From contig BSBM01000261.1 in assembly GCA_027924585.1 (NCBI GenBank), positions 4,109,501-4,173,500 of the forward strand: a stretch of DNA of 64,000 bases, read 5' to 3'. The position numbers and the translations under genes are program-made. This document shows positions 21,785-34,730 of this stretch, piece by piece; position 1 is the first letter of the stretch, and each line of letters begins with the position of its first letter. Source of the stretch: Larix kaempferi. Lineage: Eukaryota; Streptophyta; Pinopsida; Pinales; Pinaceae. The notes under the pieces were generated by a model. The model had not been told where the DNA came from. It worked only from the letters and a program-made list of their open reading frames with translations, and ran no database searches.

Positions 21785-22488
21785 CACACGTTAGACCCTA
21801 GTTTGAAACACTTCACCATCTCCGGAGCCACTTTCTGAGACATTTGAGTTTTATTCTAACTCCTCTAAGTCAAAGTCACCCACACATTCACGCACTCATA
21901 GCCAGATGGCAGGCAATATCCCAAATCCTTTCATCGGGGGAACCATTGGTGGAGGAAGTGGAGACATCCCTACAATTGTTGCCATGACCAACACAGTCAT
22001 TAGTTCTACAAGAACCATCATTCCTAGTTCCAGAGTGATTCCTAGTCTAGGTGGCAGTATCCCCATGATCCCAGTTGTAACAACCACAATTGTTGGATCC
22101 ACGGTCACCTCCACGGTTAACACCATCATTGTGTCCTACCATGTCTTATCCTATTGCTAGTTTGTTGTTTATGGCAGTCTTAACCTACCTGATTTGGATA
22201 GATTAACCAATGAACCTATTAGACACGATGCTACCTGGCCTCCCATGCCTACCAAAATCCCGTCCGACATTCCAATGTTTAAAGGGAAGGTTGGGGAAGA
22301 CCCCCAGAACCACATCATGTCCTTCTACTTATGGGGTTCCTCCAATAGCATAGTGGACAATTCCATTAGACTGTGTATCTTTTAGATAACCCTCATTGGC
22401 ATTACATCTAAGTGGTACATTGATCAACCACATGGGGCACACCCCAATTTCGTGTCCTTATCCTCCACTTTCCTGCAATTCTTTCAAC
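21785..22488 (+). pseudogene. gag: Truncated Tat-type gag, plus strand
   Basis: Frame 3 encodes a Ser/Thr/Pro-rich leader with GNIPNPFIGGTIGGG, matching the minus-strand copy, then the Gag core beginning DRLTNEPIRHDATWPPMP and HIMSFYLWGSSNS. TAG at 22158 and TAG at 22383 interrupt it. The second lies at a Gln position by comparison with the 13750-14290 copy. Homology ends in the conserved FLQFF segment at ~22488. Everything downstream is missing, so this is a broken remnant. Confidence 0.75.
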
Positions 22489-23578
22489 GACATCGATCAA
22501 AAGGTGATTACGGATTGCTTCCAAAAGAATAGTGATGTTCCCATGGTTTCGAGTGGATTGGGGAACAATTTGTATGTAAAGAATACTTGGTGGGGTTCCC
22601 ATGGTTTTGAGGGTGTTAGCATACCAATTTGATGATGGGTGAGAACTCCGCATTTTTGGGTGAATCGAGGAATCGAGTTGATGATGGGAGAAGTTCCCTC
22701 GGTTTTGAGTGAGTGAAGGAAATTTTTCCATAATGATGTTAGGGTTAGTTTGGAAACACGAAGATGGGTTCCCCATTAATCAATGCCATGCAAATTGTTC
22801 CTGTGGGAATAATTGAATACAATTGGGTGCTTTGGAGGGTGGGGGCCCCATAGGTGTCTTGGTGAGGGTGGTGGTACGAAAAATATTGCAGATGGTAGAA
22901 TGATCATGGAGGCATGAGTGTTCAATGGGGGTTCTTGATCATAACATGTGCCCAGGAATTTGATGCCATCGACTTCCTGAGGTAGGGGAGTAAATGCGCA
23001 TCTATAAAATGATGAAATATGGGTTGATGATTTCAAGGTGTATCAAATTCTTCGGGCTTGTGAGGGGTCGACATCATGGGTGTCAAACAATGGCTGGGAT
23101 TTAATGATGCGCACACCCATGGAGGAAAGATGCTACCCTTAGTAGTGATATTGATGGCATATCATTATTGGGGATGAGGACCCTATGGTTATCAACGGGA
23201 ATATCTGGTAAGTGTAATGCAAACAGAGGGAAGGCGTTGCTCATATGCCAGTTTTGAGATGATACATGTGATAGAAGTCCAGTTCCATTGTTGAGGGGTG
23301 GAATCTTGTTCTTATAATGGAAAAACATGAGGTAGTAAAGTCTTGGTTGTTGTCCTGTACAAATGGCGCACATACCCAAGTGTAATAAAGAACATGGCAA
23401 AGGTATTAACAATGCAGAATTGAGAACCAAAACATGGCGAACCTATTGTGGGGACATGGTTAGTGAATGGATTAATTTTCTTGGGGACATATGTGAAGAT
23501 GATGGTTTCAAACTATTGCACTAGGAGGCACACTCATAAAAATATACAAAAGAGGAGCAGGTTAAGGACTTTGAAGAC
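22489..23578. other. Unassigned interval between two Tat pieces
   Basis: About 1.1 kb with no convincing coding frame. G-rich runs such as GGTTCCCATGGTTTTGAGG recur loosely at 22535 and 22595. Position suggests element debris. Confidence 0.3.
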
Positions 23579-24420
23579 TGTTATACCTCAAAGTTACACA
23601 TTGAGCCCTAGTGTCTCATCCTTATACCATGTGACCTAACGACAATTCTCCCTAATGATCATCATACATCACTAGTACCCTCCTTGGTCTCATCTGCACA
23701 CCCAGGAGCAAAACCCATTGACTGAATGCCGAAGACATCACCTTATCTGCCACGTGTCACCAAATCTGACCCAATCTGCATATATTTTCATGCTTTGCAC
23801 ATTTTCCGGGTAGCGACAATTAGGGTTGTCGTACTATGCTTAGACCCTGGGGTGTGATAGTTTTGCATTATGCTTAGACCTAGGGGCACGGAAATCCTTG
23901 TTTAGCCTTTTTTCCATGGATCTTGGATCTCACCTTTCGAGAGATTTTCTTGGGATTACCAGCTTTGATTCGATACCAACCCCTCTCTCTGTTTAGTATG
24001 CCTGAACCACTAAACACTCATTAGATCCATCTTACTCTCCTTTTGGTTAACCCTTCCAAGCACTATAAAGGAGAGGCCTTCCATGAGCCAAAGGGAGGAC
24101 TTTTGGGGCATCCAACCTATGATCTTGAGACTTTTGCAGAGATAGCTAGAGGAAGGATTTGGAGCTGAAAGTTGGCTTGGACATCAAGCAACCATTGTAA
24201 GTATCTTCAAGTTGTAATAAATATAACTTGCCCTGTTTCCCAATTCATGTGTGTTGATTATGTTTCAATTACATGATTTGTATCTAGCTAGATTTGGATT
24301 CTAACTTGTGATTTAGGGTACTTGGAGAATTGTATATGCTTGTATATTGTCTGATATTAACAGGTTCATCGTGATGACTTCGAGATCTGGACCACAAGCG
24401 GGACAAACATCAGAGTGAAA
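23579..24420 (+). repeat. 5' LTR of the Tat element (right limit uncertain)
   Basis: 23579-23850 match 38684-38951. A TATA box at 24064 is followed by an AT-rich transcribed-like region. Neither the LTR end nor a PBS could be fixed. The interval 24420-25860 is noncoding U5 or leader DNA in which I see no gene. Confidence 0.6.
24064..24070 (+). promoter_or_regulatory. TATA box of the Tat 5' LTR
   Basis: CACTATAAAGGAG, ~485 bp into the LTR, is followed by a CTTTTGGGG...ACTTTTGCAGAG leader-like sequence. Confidence 0.5.
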
Positions 24421-25859
24421 GGTCAGTCATCTTCTCTCACTTTCTCCAATACAGAAAATTTGAAATACTTGTTTAATCTAGGATTTAAGATTGCATTTGT
24501 TTCACTTTTGTCTTAGTATAGAGTTAGTTCATCCTGCTTTATCCTAAGAGGTCTTCTTTCTATCCGTAGGAAGAAATCTCTACAACAAAAACTAGTGACT
24601 CAGTTGGTTTGAACACCTTTATTTTGAGTTCTCTTACTTTCATCCATTTTTTATTGTGAATTTGCTCTTCTTTCAAACCAGTTGTGAAAGTTGGTCTCTT
24701 TTGACCCTCATTCACTCCCCTCCCCTCTGCATTAGACCTCTGTTAGTGATCAGTGAGTCCTCTGGGTTGGAAAACCCTGGAAAAGTAATTTTTTTTTCTT
24801 AAAATCCCGCCCTAATCCTCTTTCTAAGTATTTTTGCGCCCCTGCCACTGCTTACAGAGCGAAAATTACTAGATTTTCGCTACCCATACTTTCTCCAGAA
24901 CGCGATAATTCCTAATTATCGTGCCTAGGCTGCAGCCACGTGAAAATCTCTGCAAAAAATGATTTTCTTCAATTTGCTTGGTTACCTTCAGTCAAGTTTA
25001 GTTTCTTTGTCTCTGATTGCTTTTCTAGTCTTCATCAGACACCTGTAACCTACCCAGCTACAGTTCATTACTTGCCTTTCATCTTTTGAAGTTTTGTAGA
25101 CACTTTGGACATTTTTTGAGTTTTAGGTCACTGTCATAGCCATACCTATGTACTCATTACCTTTCGCATCTTGTCTACACATCTTGTCACCTTTTCACAA
25201 GTTGCAAGTATTTTGTGGTTTGTTTTGTGTGATTTCGAGCTTGGATTTTTGAGTTTTGTGACATTGTACCCATTTTGATCACCTCCTTATCATTTTTGCA
25301 TTTGCTTGGTCCTCTCATGATAATCAAGTTTTACTACTGTTTGTCATCCCTTGATTATATTATTCCCAAGACTACATTGTTCTTACAGCAGTAACTTTCC
25401 ATCCTTGTTATCAAAATCAATATTGGAAGATTTTTTGGAACCTTGTCTTGCTTTTGTTGAAAAGATCAAGTTATCATTTTGCATATTAGGAAGTGAATCG
25501 CTTATCATTGCTTGTCACATAATTTTACTCATTTTGAAGTACCATTAGTTGTAGATCAGTTGCATTTTGAAAGTAGTTCCATTAGTTTGGCTTATTCAAA
25601 AAAGAAAACAATTTTTTTTTGGAGTGGTTTTTTCATTTCTTTGAAAAAGTTTATGCATTGTGATCGAAGAACTCTCCCTTTACTTTAGATAGCATTCATC
25701 GAACATAAAGGCTCATTTCGATTCATCTTCATTTGCATGGTTTGAGTTGTCATAACACCACAAGTTGCGCTTCCATCACCCGATTGAGTAATACAACCAT
25801 TAAAATTTACACTCCCTAACTCAACACATTTTAACCTCACTTGAGGAGAAAAAGAATTT

Positions 25860-26586
25860 GTTAGTTAGGTAGGACACCGGGGATAGGAATCCAAATAATT
25901 CCCCCTTGTCATTTTCACTTGAGACATAGTTGTTGTCCTCTAGGGTGCTAAAATCCTCTTGTACTTGTTGACACGGTCATCGACCAGTTTGTGGAGGGGC
26001 CTCCCATTTTTTTGGGGGTTAAGCCGCGAGGATTGATTCTGGATGGACTTTGTGGAATGCCGCACTCCACTTAGCACCTAAGGCATATCAATCCATTGTC
26101 TTCCTTGTAATATATCGTATTGGTGATACAGGGGTGATAAGACAGAAGTGTCGAAAACCTTTTCTGATGTGTCATGAATGAGGTAGCTTAGTGACTTTTC
26201 TTCTAGGGCTCTTTTACCCAGGATCCCTTTCGGTAGAGGGATATCCTTCCATTATTGGTCTCTCATTTTGTATTGTTCGACTTGGATTTCATCACCTTGC
26301 GAAGGATATAACTTGTTGAGGTCTCCAGCTCTTAGTTAGGAGGTTTTGCTTGCTATTTCATCTTCTTAGAGGGTCATTTTTCTTTTTAGTGTTGCTTGTT
26401 GGCATTCTGGCCACTTTTGTTTCAGCTTGCTTACTATGACGCTGGTCTCAGTATAGTTTTTTGAGCTTTCCTTTTTTGGCCCGCGAGCCTTGTATTTTTC
26501 TAGCTCCCCTTTTGCACACTCGGTTTCTTTAGGGTTTTTGAGTTCTTTTTTACGAGACTGTACCTAAAATTTGTAACCCCACCATT
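25860..26586 (+). mobile_element. Tat leader preceding gag
   Basis: This conserved noncoding leader resembles 21040-21780. It ends in the TTTTTACGAGACTGTACC segment just before the gag ATG at 26587. Confidence 0.55.
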
Positions 26587-29500
26587 ATGACTGATCAACG
26601 AAGATCAAGGATAATACAGGGACAAAGCCTTGACCCACCACCACCACCATGGACTTCTGGTCCGCCTACATCACGTATCCCTGCCCCCGCCGGCCGCGGT
26701 GCTGGTCGGGGTACCATTCCACCACCTATCAATACTACACCTCTAGTTGCTTCTGTACCTATAAACCATGGCACCATCTTAGAACCGCCTACAGCCACTG
26801 AACCTCGTAGTCCACCTGAGATTCCTGCTATCCCACAATCCGCTGCTATTCCATAAGTTTCTACCACAGTGGACACTACACCAGCTGCTGAAGTTAGTAT
26901 TTCACATGATGTTACACCGGAGGTCATCATCCTCCTAGATATTAGCACTATAACACACTCGACCACATTATACGATGTCCCTGAAGGGCACATTGAAACT
27001 CTTGAAGGATTCGATGAAGACACAACAGATTTTATTCGAGTCCCGGGCGGATATGTTGATATCATTGAAGAAACTGAATTACCCTCTGCCCCGTTTCAAC
27101 CCAAGTTTGAATTTTCCACCACGTAGGTGGAACCTCCACTTGCCACCACTACACCATTAGGTATTCATACTTATGAGACAGGATTTTCTAGCAATGTACC
27201 GTTCACGGTTTCCTTCCTTAATCTCCCTTCAGGACACAAGATTATGGCATCTATCCAATCCAGTATGGTTAGTTTAGCTAATTCACCCTTATCATCGGAA
27301 TAATTTAGACATGATACAAAGAAAATGCTCTCATCGGCTTCCCAATACCCCCTTGCATACACCTCTCCAACGACCCAACTTCTTGGTTACCGAGCTCCCC
27401 TTCCTCCATTTAGTACAGAGTACCATGCATCCTACGCTGATGGATCCGGACCCTTAGACGAGACTATACTTGAACTACTTCCGAACCCTGACATGACATC
27501 TCACATTTTTGACCCAGCCTCTACTTTATGGGATACAAATCCGGGCCAAGCCCTTGATGATCTTCCCATCTTTCTGATCCCTATGGACGTGACGTCCGAT
27601 AGCCCTTGGATATACTCCCCCCACTTATTGTCGAACAATATGTTCGACTTAACTTCAAGGGACGCAACCCTTATGAGGGATAACCCCATCTTTTCACCGT
27701 CACCACCCGAAACGCACAGAAGATCTCCTCCACAAGTTAGCACCTTTGGTGCTATTGGCCAATCGACACTACCCCATCTTTCTAGTGCTCGTATTGGAAG
27801 GACATCTATCCATACTGTTAGATCATCCATGCTGACCGGAGGTTCATCTTCGACCACCATATACACCATTTTCAGAGGTGGACAACCATCTATTGGAATC
27901 ATCGATCCCAATAACCAACCTCCTCCGAGTGGACCATCAAACCCGCATGTAGGAGGACAACCATCTGTTGGGAACGTTGGTCCCAGTAACCAACCTCCTC
28001 CAACCGGACCATCCAATCCACCTACTGGAGGACAACCCCTTGGTGCCATCCAAAGCGGGGCTACTCAACAAACACCTCCATTTTTTCCATCGGCTCAGCA
28101 AGGCCCACAACTTACATCATTTGGAGGAATACCGCTTGTTAATGCCCCCACTAGAACCATTCAACAACCCCCTCCATCAGCATCATCTGCTCAGTTGGGC
28201 ACATACAATTCACCTGGAAGTGGACGTCATGTTGGAATCCCAATCGGGACCAATTTCCAACATCCCTTGTCAGGAACAGTTCCTTCTTGGGAACCTCACA
28301 TCCGACAGAGTGGGGGGTACTCTCTTTTCAGAAACTGGAATCAAGCTGGGGGGAAACCTACTCAACCTTTCATCCCCCCCAACTTGAATTCCAGCATTCC
28401 TTATCCTACAGCCGTAAATAATCCATGGAACCCACCTCTTCAACCTCCACCTCTTCATCAGGGTGGAACCAACATTCCATGGACACCATTCTTTTAGGCA
28501 TCCCCTAACACTGGTATGGGCAATCCTCCACCCAATCAAGGTGTTGGAAACATTCTTGGGACACAACAATCCCAGGGAACCATACCCCAACAAGGAACAT
28601 GAAACATTCCTGGGATGCAACAACCCCAGGTTACTATACCCATCATCCCTACTCAGCCGAACGTTCAACAACCGACCACTACTGTGATTCCGAATCAAAC
28701 GATAAATCCCATGATTTCGAATACACAACTGGTTAATCAGATGGTTTACTATCCTCAGAATTTTCAATAGTATCCTGCGGGAAACATGCATGGGTACAAT
28801 ACACAACACTATGCTGTGCAGGGTCCCACGGGCATCCATACACCATACAATTATTACTCATACCCGCAGCCCAATCGACAACTTCCTTTCTTGGACACAC
28901 TAGACTTGCCCGATTTGTCTAGGATTATTAACGATCCAATATGGCATGAACCACATTGGCCACCCATTCCGACCAAACTACCATTAGACATTCCAAAGTT
29001 CGATGCCAAGCCCGGGGAAGACCCCAAGAACCATGTTATGACCTTCCATCTTTGGTGCTCTTCGAACTCATTGATGGATGAATCCATTCGGTTATGACTC
29101 TTCCAGCTCATGCTTACTGGAACAACAACAAAATGGTACATCGAGCTGCCACAACACTACTTTCACGATTTCAATACCTTGGCCATGCATTTTTTGACAC
29201 ACTTCCACCTCCCCATCCGTTATGAGACTGGAACAGACCTGTTAACCTCACTGCGTCAAACCACTTCTACGCATATCTTCGATCATATTCATGAGTGGCG
29301 TCGATGCCACAGGTTAATTAAGGAACCCATTTCAGACCAAGTACTCGCTGATTGGTTCACTAAGTCATTTCTGCCTCCCATCGCCAGGGATATTTCCATG
29401 GGCCGACCTATCACGGAGGAGCAAGCGATTTCTCGTGCTCAGTACATAGATTTGGTATATACCAAATCCGAGAATTTATATGAGCTCATTCCTCACGCCT

Positions 29501-29939
29501 CCCGCACCACTATTGATCCAACCAAGCCCACCACTGAACCCCCCATTGACGGCATCGTCGGTTCAGTTAAGGCTCAGCCTGCAACCAAACCAGGTGGACA
29601 ACAAGCTACTGCTGCCCCCTCTCCACCCAGGCTACACCCAAAGCTTCTACTGCTCCTGCTCCTTCCTCCGAAGTGAACATGGTTCAATCCACGTCACAAC
29701 AATCTGGGGGAAAGAAGAAGAATAACAGAGGAAAATCCAAGAAAAATTCTAACCAACAGGAGAACCCCAAGCCGTAACCAACCAACAACGATTCCAAACC
29801 ATGTCGGAAAGCAAAGTTTCCCTACCTTATTTGTCAGGAAGATCACTACACACGAGATTGTCCCTACAAGGATGAAGTCAATAAATTTGTTAAAGGATCT
29901 TCCTGCCCGAGAGTGCTAACCGATCCTTTCCCCCATTAG
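26587..29939 (+). pseudogene. gag: Tat-type gag polyprotein
   Basis: Frame 1 from ATG 26587 runs ~3 kb through seven in-frame stops: 26854, 27124, 27301, 28495, 28600, 28768 and 29095. Order: Pro-rich N-terminus; acidic region; Pro/Gly/Gln-rich repeats (GGQPSxGxxxPxNQPPPxGPSNP, 27880-28030); Gag core 28890-29480 with LPDLSRIINDPI, HLWCSSNS, TKWYIELP and DHIHEWRR. A frameshift near 29630 leads to a basic stretch and a zinc-knuckle remnant, ICQEDHYTRDC near 29835, whose first Cys is replaced by Tyr. The frame ends in three consecutive stops (29937-29945). The length, over 1000 residues, is large for Gag but fits this lineage's long N-terminal extension. Inactive. Confidence 0.8.
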
Positions 29940-29948
29940 TAGTAACAG

Positions 29949-30652
29949 ATGGTTACTCATGATCCCCCGCAAGGGGGCAATCCGAACAACCCACCCCGTG
30001 GAGAAACATCCACAAACCACGATGTTTTGATGATGAGTAATGAAGAGATCCATATATCCACTCGAGTAAGGACATACTATACCCCTCCAAGTTCAAACAA
30101 ACGGGATACATCCAATGGAAAGTCTCCTCCTGAAGATCCTTCTATCACCCCTCCCCCCAATGGTCATCTCCACATTGAGAGACCTGTCACAAACATAGTG
30201 CTATGCCCACCCAAGGGCACCATTTGAAAGGCGACATTTAATCCTAATGCGCGAGCAGCCCAAAATTACAATATTGTTGAGGACCTAGCTCAAGCACCAT
30301 GCACGATGTCGACTCTCGAGGTTCTCCAACATTGACCCATCAGTGTAGGACCTTACTTTCATCACTGGGGGCAGTGGACCCAGATACTTCTAACACGATT
30401 ATGTTTAACTTGGAGTATTTTAAACCTAGGCTTTCTCACCAATTAGCCTTCCAGATCCAAACTAAGATCCTTGGAAACAACATTCATCGTATTGTCTTAG
30501 ACGAAGGTGCTTCCATGTCGATCATGTCCTTAACTTGTTGGAGAGCCATAGGATCACCAGAAGTTACACCTTCTCCCACTACTCTCAAAGCGTTTGACAG
30601 ACATGGTTTTCATCCATACGGACTCATGGGCCTGCGATTGGCATCGAACTAA
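29949..30652 (+). pseudogene. Gag-protease linker and aspartic protease
   Basis: 29949-30334 is a Pro/Ser-rich linker (frame 3) with TGA at 30225. A frameshift near 30335 then gives the retropepsin domain in frame 2. The active-site segment is IVLDEGASMSIMS, with the catalytic Asp codon at 30500. Here the usual Asp-Ser/Thr-Gly is Asp-Glu-Gly. From memory Asp-Glu-Gly-Ala-Ser occurs in related plant elements, so it may be normal for the family. A conserved CWRAIGSPEV...SPTTLKAFD stretch follows. The frame shifts again at ~30640 into the RT linker. The enzyme would mature Gag and Pol in the particle. Confidence 0.75.
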
Positions 30653-30654
30653 GG

Positions 30655-32859
30655 GGCAAGACAATATCTATACACATCGAAGTCGTAGATGCACCATTGG
30701 ATTATAACCTTCGACTCGGTCAGAATTGGTTCAATATCATGACCGTCGTTGCATCCTTCATTTTTGGACTAGTACAATTTCCTCATCAAGAGAAAATTGT
30801 CACTATAGATCAGTTAGACTTCTATAATCCAGACATTCATTCAAACTCCGCCCACAATGTCCTGTTGTTGGGTCAGTCCCAGTACCATTTTGAAGATGTT
30901 GGCATTGGTCTTATGAAGGATTCCTCCCTCATCGGAGTATTTCCGGAGCTCAGATCCCCTATCTATGCCATAAACATGATATCATCAAGTATCACTCCAT
31001 CCAATGAACTTGCTGATTTTTGGGTGATACCGGGTACTATAGAGCTTGAAACCTATGGAAATTCCATGCCTTTAAACAAGAACCTCGCAACTTACTCGGC
31101 AATCCAGTCAGCCACAGATTGGGTCGATTCTACTATGCATCACGGCGTGGCACAACTCTCGTTTGAGGTTGGCCCATCGTCGCCCTTTATTGATCCTCTC
31201 ACGCTGTTTTTTCCCTCCGACAAATCGATTATGAAGGTTATGTGTGTCGATGAACCACCTTGGGAAGATTACCATCATCGGTCTTCTGTCGCTACTATCC
31301 AAACGATCGAGCAAGACACCAAATCCAGTAGTTCACTTGAAATTGTTAAAACCAAGTTTCCCACTTCACTCAACGACATATTTTCTGAAGGAAACTTGGC
31401 CAACATCATGGCAACCACTCCTATTAACATTTTAGTGAAACCTGGTGTCGTGGAAAATATTCACATAGGAAAAGCATGTACTCCCACCGAGGTGGAGTTC
31501 TACACTGCCTTATTCAAAGAATTCCGTGATGTTTTTGCTTGGAGTTATGAAGAGATGCCAGGAATAGACCCATCCATTGTGGTCCACGAAATCCAAACGT
31601 TTCCTGGTGCCCGACCGATTCGGTAGAAACTCCGTCCCGTTCATCCCCGTAAGGCAGCGACTGTCAAAGCAGAAATTGAAAAAATTCTGCGTGCTAGTTT
31701 TATCTATCCTGTCTCGTTGACAGAATGGGTGTCTAACATCGTTCTTGTAGCAAAGAAACATGGTACGATTAGAGTCTGTGTCGATTACCGAGATTTGAAT
31801 AAAGCTTGTCCAAAAGACAACTATCCAACTCCATTTATTGACCAGATTATCGATAACTGTGCCGGAAGTGTCATCTTTTCATTTATGGATGGTTTCTCCG
31901 GCTATAATCAGATAGAGATACTCCTAGCCAACCAGCATAAGACAACCTTCATTTGTCCCTGGGGGACATACCGAAAGATACCCTTTGGCCTCAAGAATGT
32001 CGGGGCAACTTTCCAACGGGTAATGTCATACGCATTTCACGACATTAAACATATTGTGGAACCTTATCTCGATGACCTTCCAGCCCATTCACATGCTCGG
32101 GATGATCATCCGGACCATTTGAGCGCCATCTTTTCAAGGTGCTGCCACTACAATATTCGTTTAAATCCACACAAATGCATCTTTTGTGTTGAAGCTGGAA
32201 AACTATTGGGATTCATAATATCCAAAGACAGCATACATCTAGACCCAACGAAGGTAGAATCCATTCTAGCTCTGCCTTCACCCACTGACATACCGGCAAT
32301 TCAAAGTTTGCAAGGGCATGCAAAATTTCTACGCCGTTTCGTGTGCAATTTTATCGAGATCACAAAAGGATACATGAGGCTTCTGAAAAAGGACATCCCT
32401 TTCATCTGTGACGATGAAGCCCAACGATCCTTTGACAATCTAAAGGTAGCCCTCACTAAGGATCCCGTAATCCAAACCCCCAATTACACACGGGATTACA
32501 TCTTATATCTCGCAGCTTCCACTTCCACCATTGGCATGGTGTTAGTACAGGAAGACGCCAACGACATAGAACATGTAGTTTATTATCTTAGTAAGAGTCT
32601 CCTCGACTCTGAAACCCGCTACTCACATGTTGAAAAGCTGGATCTGGCTACAGTTTTTTCTCTCCAGAGGTTCCGCCATTACATTCTGCTCCGCTAGACC
32701 ACTATCATAGCTGATTTCAATCCAATGTACTACATCCTCACACGCCAAGTGCTTGGTGGAAAATACTCTTGTTGGATTGTTGTCCTTCAAGAGTTTGACT
32801 TGGAATTTGCCAAAGCAAATTCCAAGAAATCTTTGGTCTTTGCAGAGTTGATTTGTACT
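30655..32859 (+). pseudogene. pol: Tat reverse transcriptase with degenerate RNase H
   Basis: Frame 1 is broken only by TAG 31624 and TAG 32695. A ~320-residue linker precedes RT. RT blocks include VCVDYRDLNKACPKDNYPTP, SFMDGFSGYNQI, IPFGLKNVGATFQRVM and the catalytic YLDD at 32065-32076, which is intact. The connection/RNase H begins near 32480. Where RNase H normally has a Thr-Asp-Ala-Ser catalytic Asp it reads YLAASTSTIGMVL, so that Asp is lost. In Tat elements this native RNase H is known to be degenerate and a second one takes over; the sequence here fits. The frame passes into integrase near 32860-33007 by a frameshift. Confidence 0.85.
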
Positions 32860-34186
32860 TTGCCCCGTGTCACTGAGCAACCAGAGCCCATCGATTCTCT
32901 CCCTGATGAATTGTTGTTTCTCATTGGCACGTCTGATCCGTGGTATGGGGATATCATACTCTATCTCCAAACCCAACGTTTTTCGACCCAAACTCAATCG
33001 GGATGAACGTCGACACATTCGACACCATGCCAAATACTATCTCATCATTAGGGATACCCTTTATCGCCGTGGTGTCGATACCGTTCTACGACATTGTCTA
33101 ACTTTTGACAAGGCCGAACACGTTCTCAATGACTGCCACTCTGGAGCATGTGGTGGTCACCTCTCTAGGATGGCTACGACCCATAAGATTTTATGAGTGG
33201 TATATTTTTGGCCCTCAATTTTCAAAGACTGCATTGAAACGGTCAAGAAGTGTCCACCCTGCCAATACTTCCATAGCAAAAAACGCTTGCATCCTGCTCC
33301 ACTCCATCCTGTTGTTTCCATCGGCCCCTTTTCCAAATGGGGCATCGATTTCACGCATTGTAAGCCCACTTCAGCCGGGGGGCATGGCTATGTCATAGTA
33401 GCCATAGATTATTTCACAAAATGGGCTGAAGCGATGCCTACTTTTGCGGAAGACGGTAAAACAACAACACAATTCATATTCAACCATATCATAGCTAGGT
33501 TCAGAGTCCCGCAATCTATTGTGACCGATCATGGTTCCCATTTCAAGAACCATATGATTGAAGAATTGAGTGCCAAGTTGGGTTTTCATCATGAAAATTC
33601 AACACCCTACTACCCATAGGTGAATGGGCAAGTAGAGGCCATAAACAAGGTCTTGAAGCACATGATCCAGCGCATTGTGGGCACCCATAGGTCCAATTGG
33701 CACTTAGCTCTCTTTTCGGCTTTGTGGGCCAACCGAACCTCAGTGAAAAGTGCCACCGAGTTCACACCATTCAAACTGGTGTATGGTTTGGAGGCCATTT
33801 TACTGATTGAATATGAAATTCCATCACTGAAGATAGCCGTTGAGCTACTTCCCAATACAACTTCTGAGGAGGAACGGTTTCTGTATCTAGCCAAGCTAGA
33901 TGAAACCTGCCACAATGTCGCTTTGGCTAACCAAGCCCACAAGAAATGCGTCAAAGCAGAGTATGACAAATCCATTCAACCCCGGATCTTTAATGAAGGT
34001 GACCTTGTACTCACATACGACCAAATGCATGACAAGTTAGGAAAAGGCAAGCTAGAGTTGATGTGGTACGGTCCCTTCATTGTAAAACGTGTATTGGAAA
34101 AAGGAGCTTACAAGCTTGTCGACTGTGATGGTACACCTCTGGCATGGCCCCGCAATGGGCTGTACCTAAAACGATTCTACATGTAG
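32860..34186 (+). pseudogene. Tat integrase
   Basis: Frame 2 carries the whole integrase with two stops: TGA 33194 (likely CGA) and TAG 33617 (likely CAG). The N-terminal zinc-binding part has His residues near 33130-33180 and CPPC near 33252. Catalytic residues are Asp at 33347 (GIDF), Asp at 33527 (TDHG) and Glu at 33635 (VEAIN). Spacing between the last two is 35 residues, the canonical DD35E. The C-terminal GPF/Y-type module reads MWYGPFIVKRVLEKGAY near 34060-34110. No chromodomain follows, as expected for Tat. Apart from the two stops the catalytic triad is intact. Confidence 0.88.
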
Positions 34187-34315
34187 GTTTATCTTGCGTG
34201 AGACATCTTGTACATAATGTACTTACCTTGCTTTCAATTATTTCTTTTTGTGTGTGTGTGCATGGATTTTATTTGATGTATCCTTATTTACCTCGACTTG
34301 TGCTTCTATGAGCAG

Positions 34316-34729
34316 ATGTATGCCTACTACGGATTCATAGATGGTGCTAGCCGACACACCCGGAACCTTGCTTCCACAGCATGGTTTATCTATTCTCTTG
34401 CTGGCGAGTTGGTATCCTCAGGGGGCACTTGCTTGGGCCCCGCAACCAACAACATTGCAGAGTACCATGCAGTCATCAGACTCTTAACTGAAGTTGCTTC
34501 CCTTGGAATCCACACCTTTTCGGTCTTTCTGGATTCCCAACTCGTGGTGTCCCATCGGAACCGTGTCTACCCTATCCGCGATCCCATATTACTTTGCTTA
34601 TTTAGAAGGGTACGCCTCTTGGAATGATCTTTTGATTACATTTCATATCAACATATACCAAGAGAATTCAATTTTGTAGCTGACTCATTGGCTAACTACA
34701 TATTGGATTGGCATCTAGCTCATAGGTAA
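34316..34729 (+). pseudogene. Second (archaeal-type) RNase H downstream of integrase
   Basis: A separate frame 129 bp after the integrase stop, starting at ATG 34316 and ending at TAA 34730, encodes a ~138-residue RNase H. The four acidic residues are present: Asp at 34340 (FIDGAS), Glu at 34460 (IAEYHAV), Asp at 34532 (FLDSQLVV) and Asp at 34682 (VADSLAN). The only break is TGA at 34625, a likely CGA change. Pattern and length match the additional archaeal-like RNase H described for Tat elements, which would compensate for the degenerate native domain. Its place after integrase, rather than between RNase H and integrase, is noteworthy. Confidence 0.8.
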
Positions 34730-34730
34730 A

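Noticed and set aside
26595-28049. Minus-strand frames opposite Tat gag (26595-27065 and 27501-28049)
   Set aside because: They are the complement of Pro/Thr-rich gag sequence, low in complexity, without motifs or promoter signals.
34187-34315. A 129-nt intron between integrase and the second RNase H (GT at 34187, CAG ending 34315)
   Set aside because: Removing it would leave the integrase stop TAG at 34184 in place, so it would not fuse the two frames.
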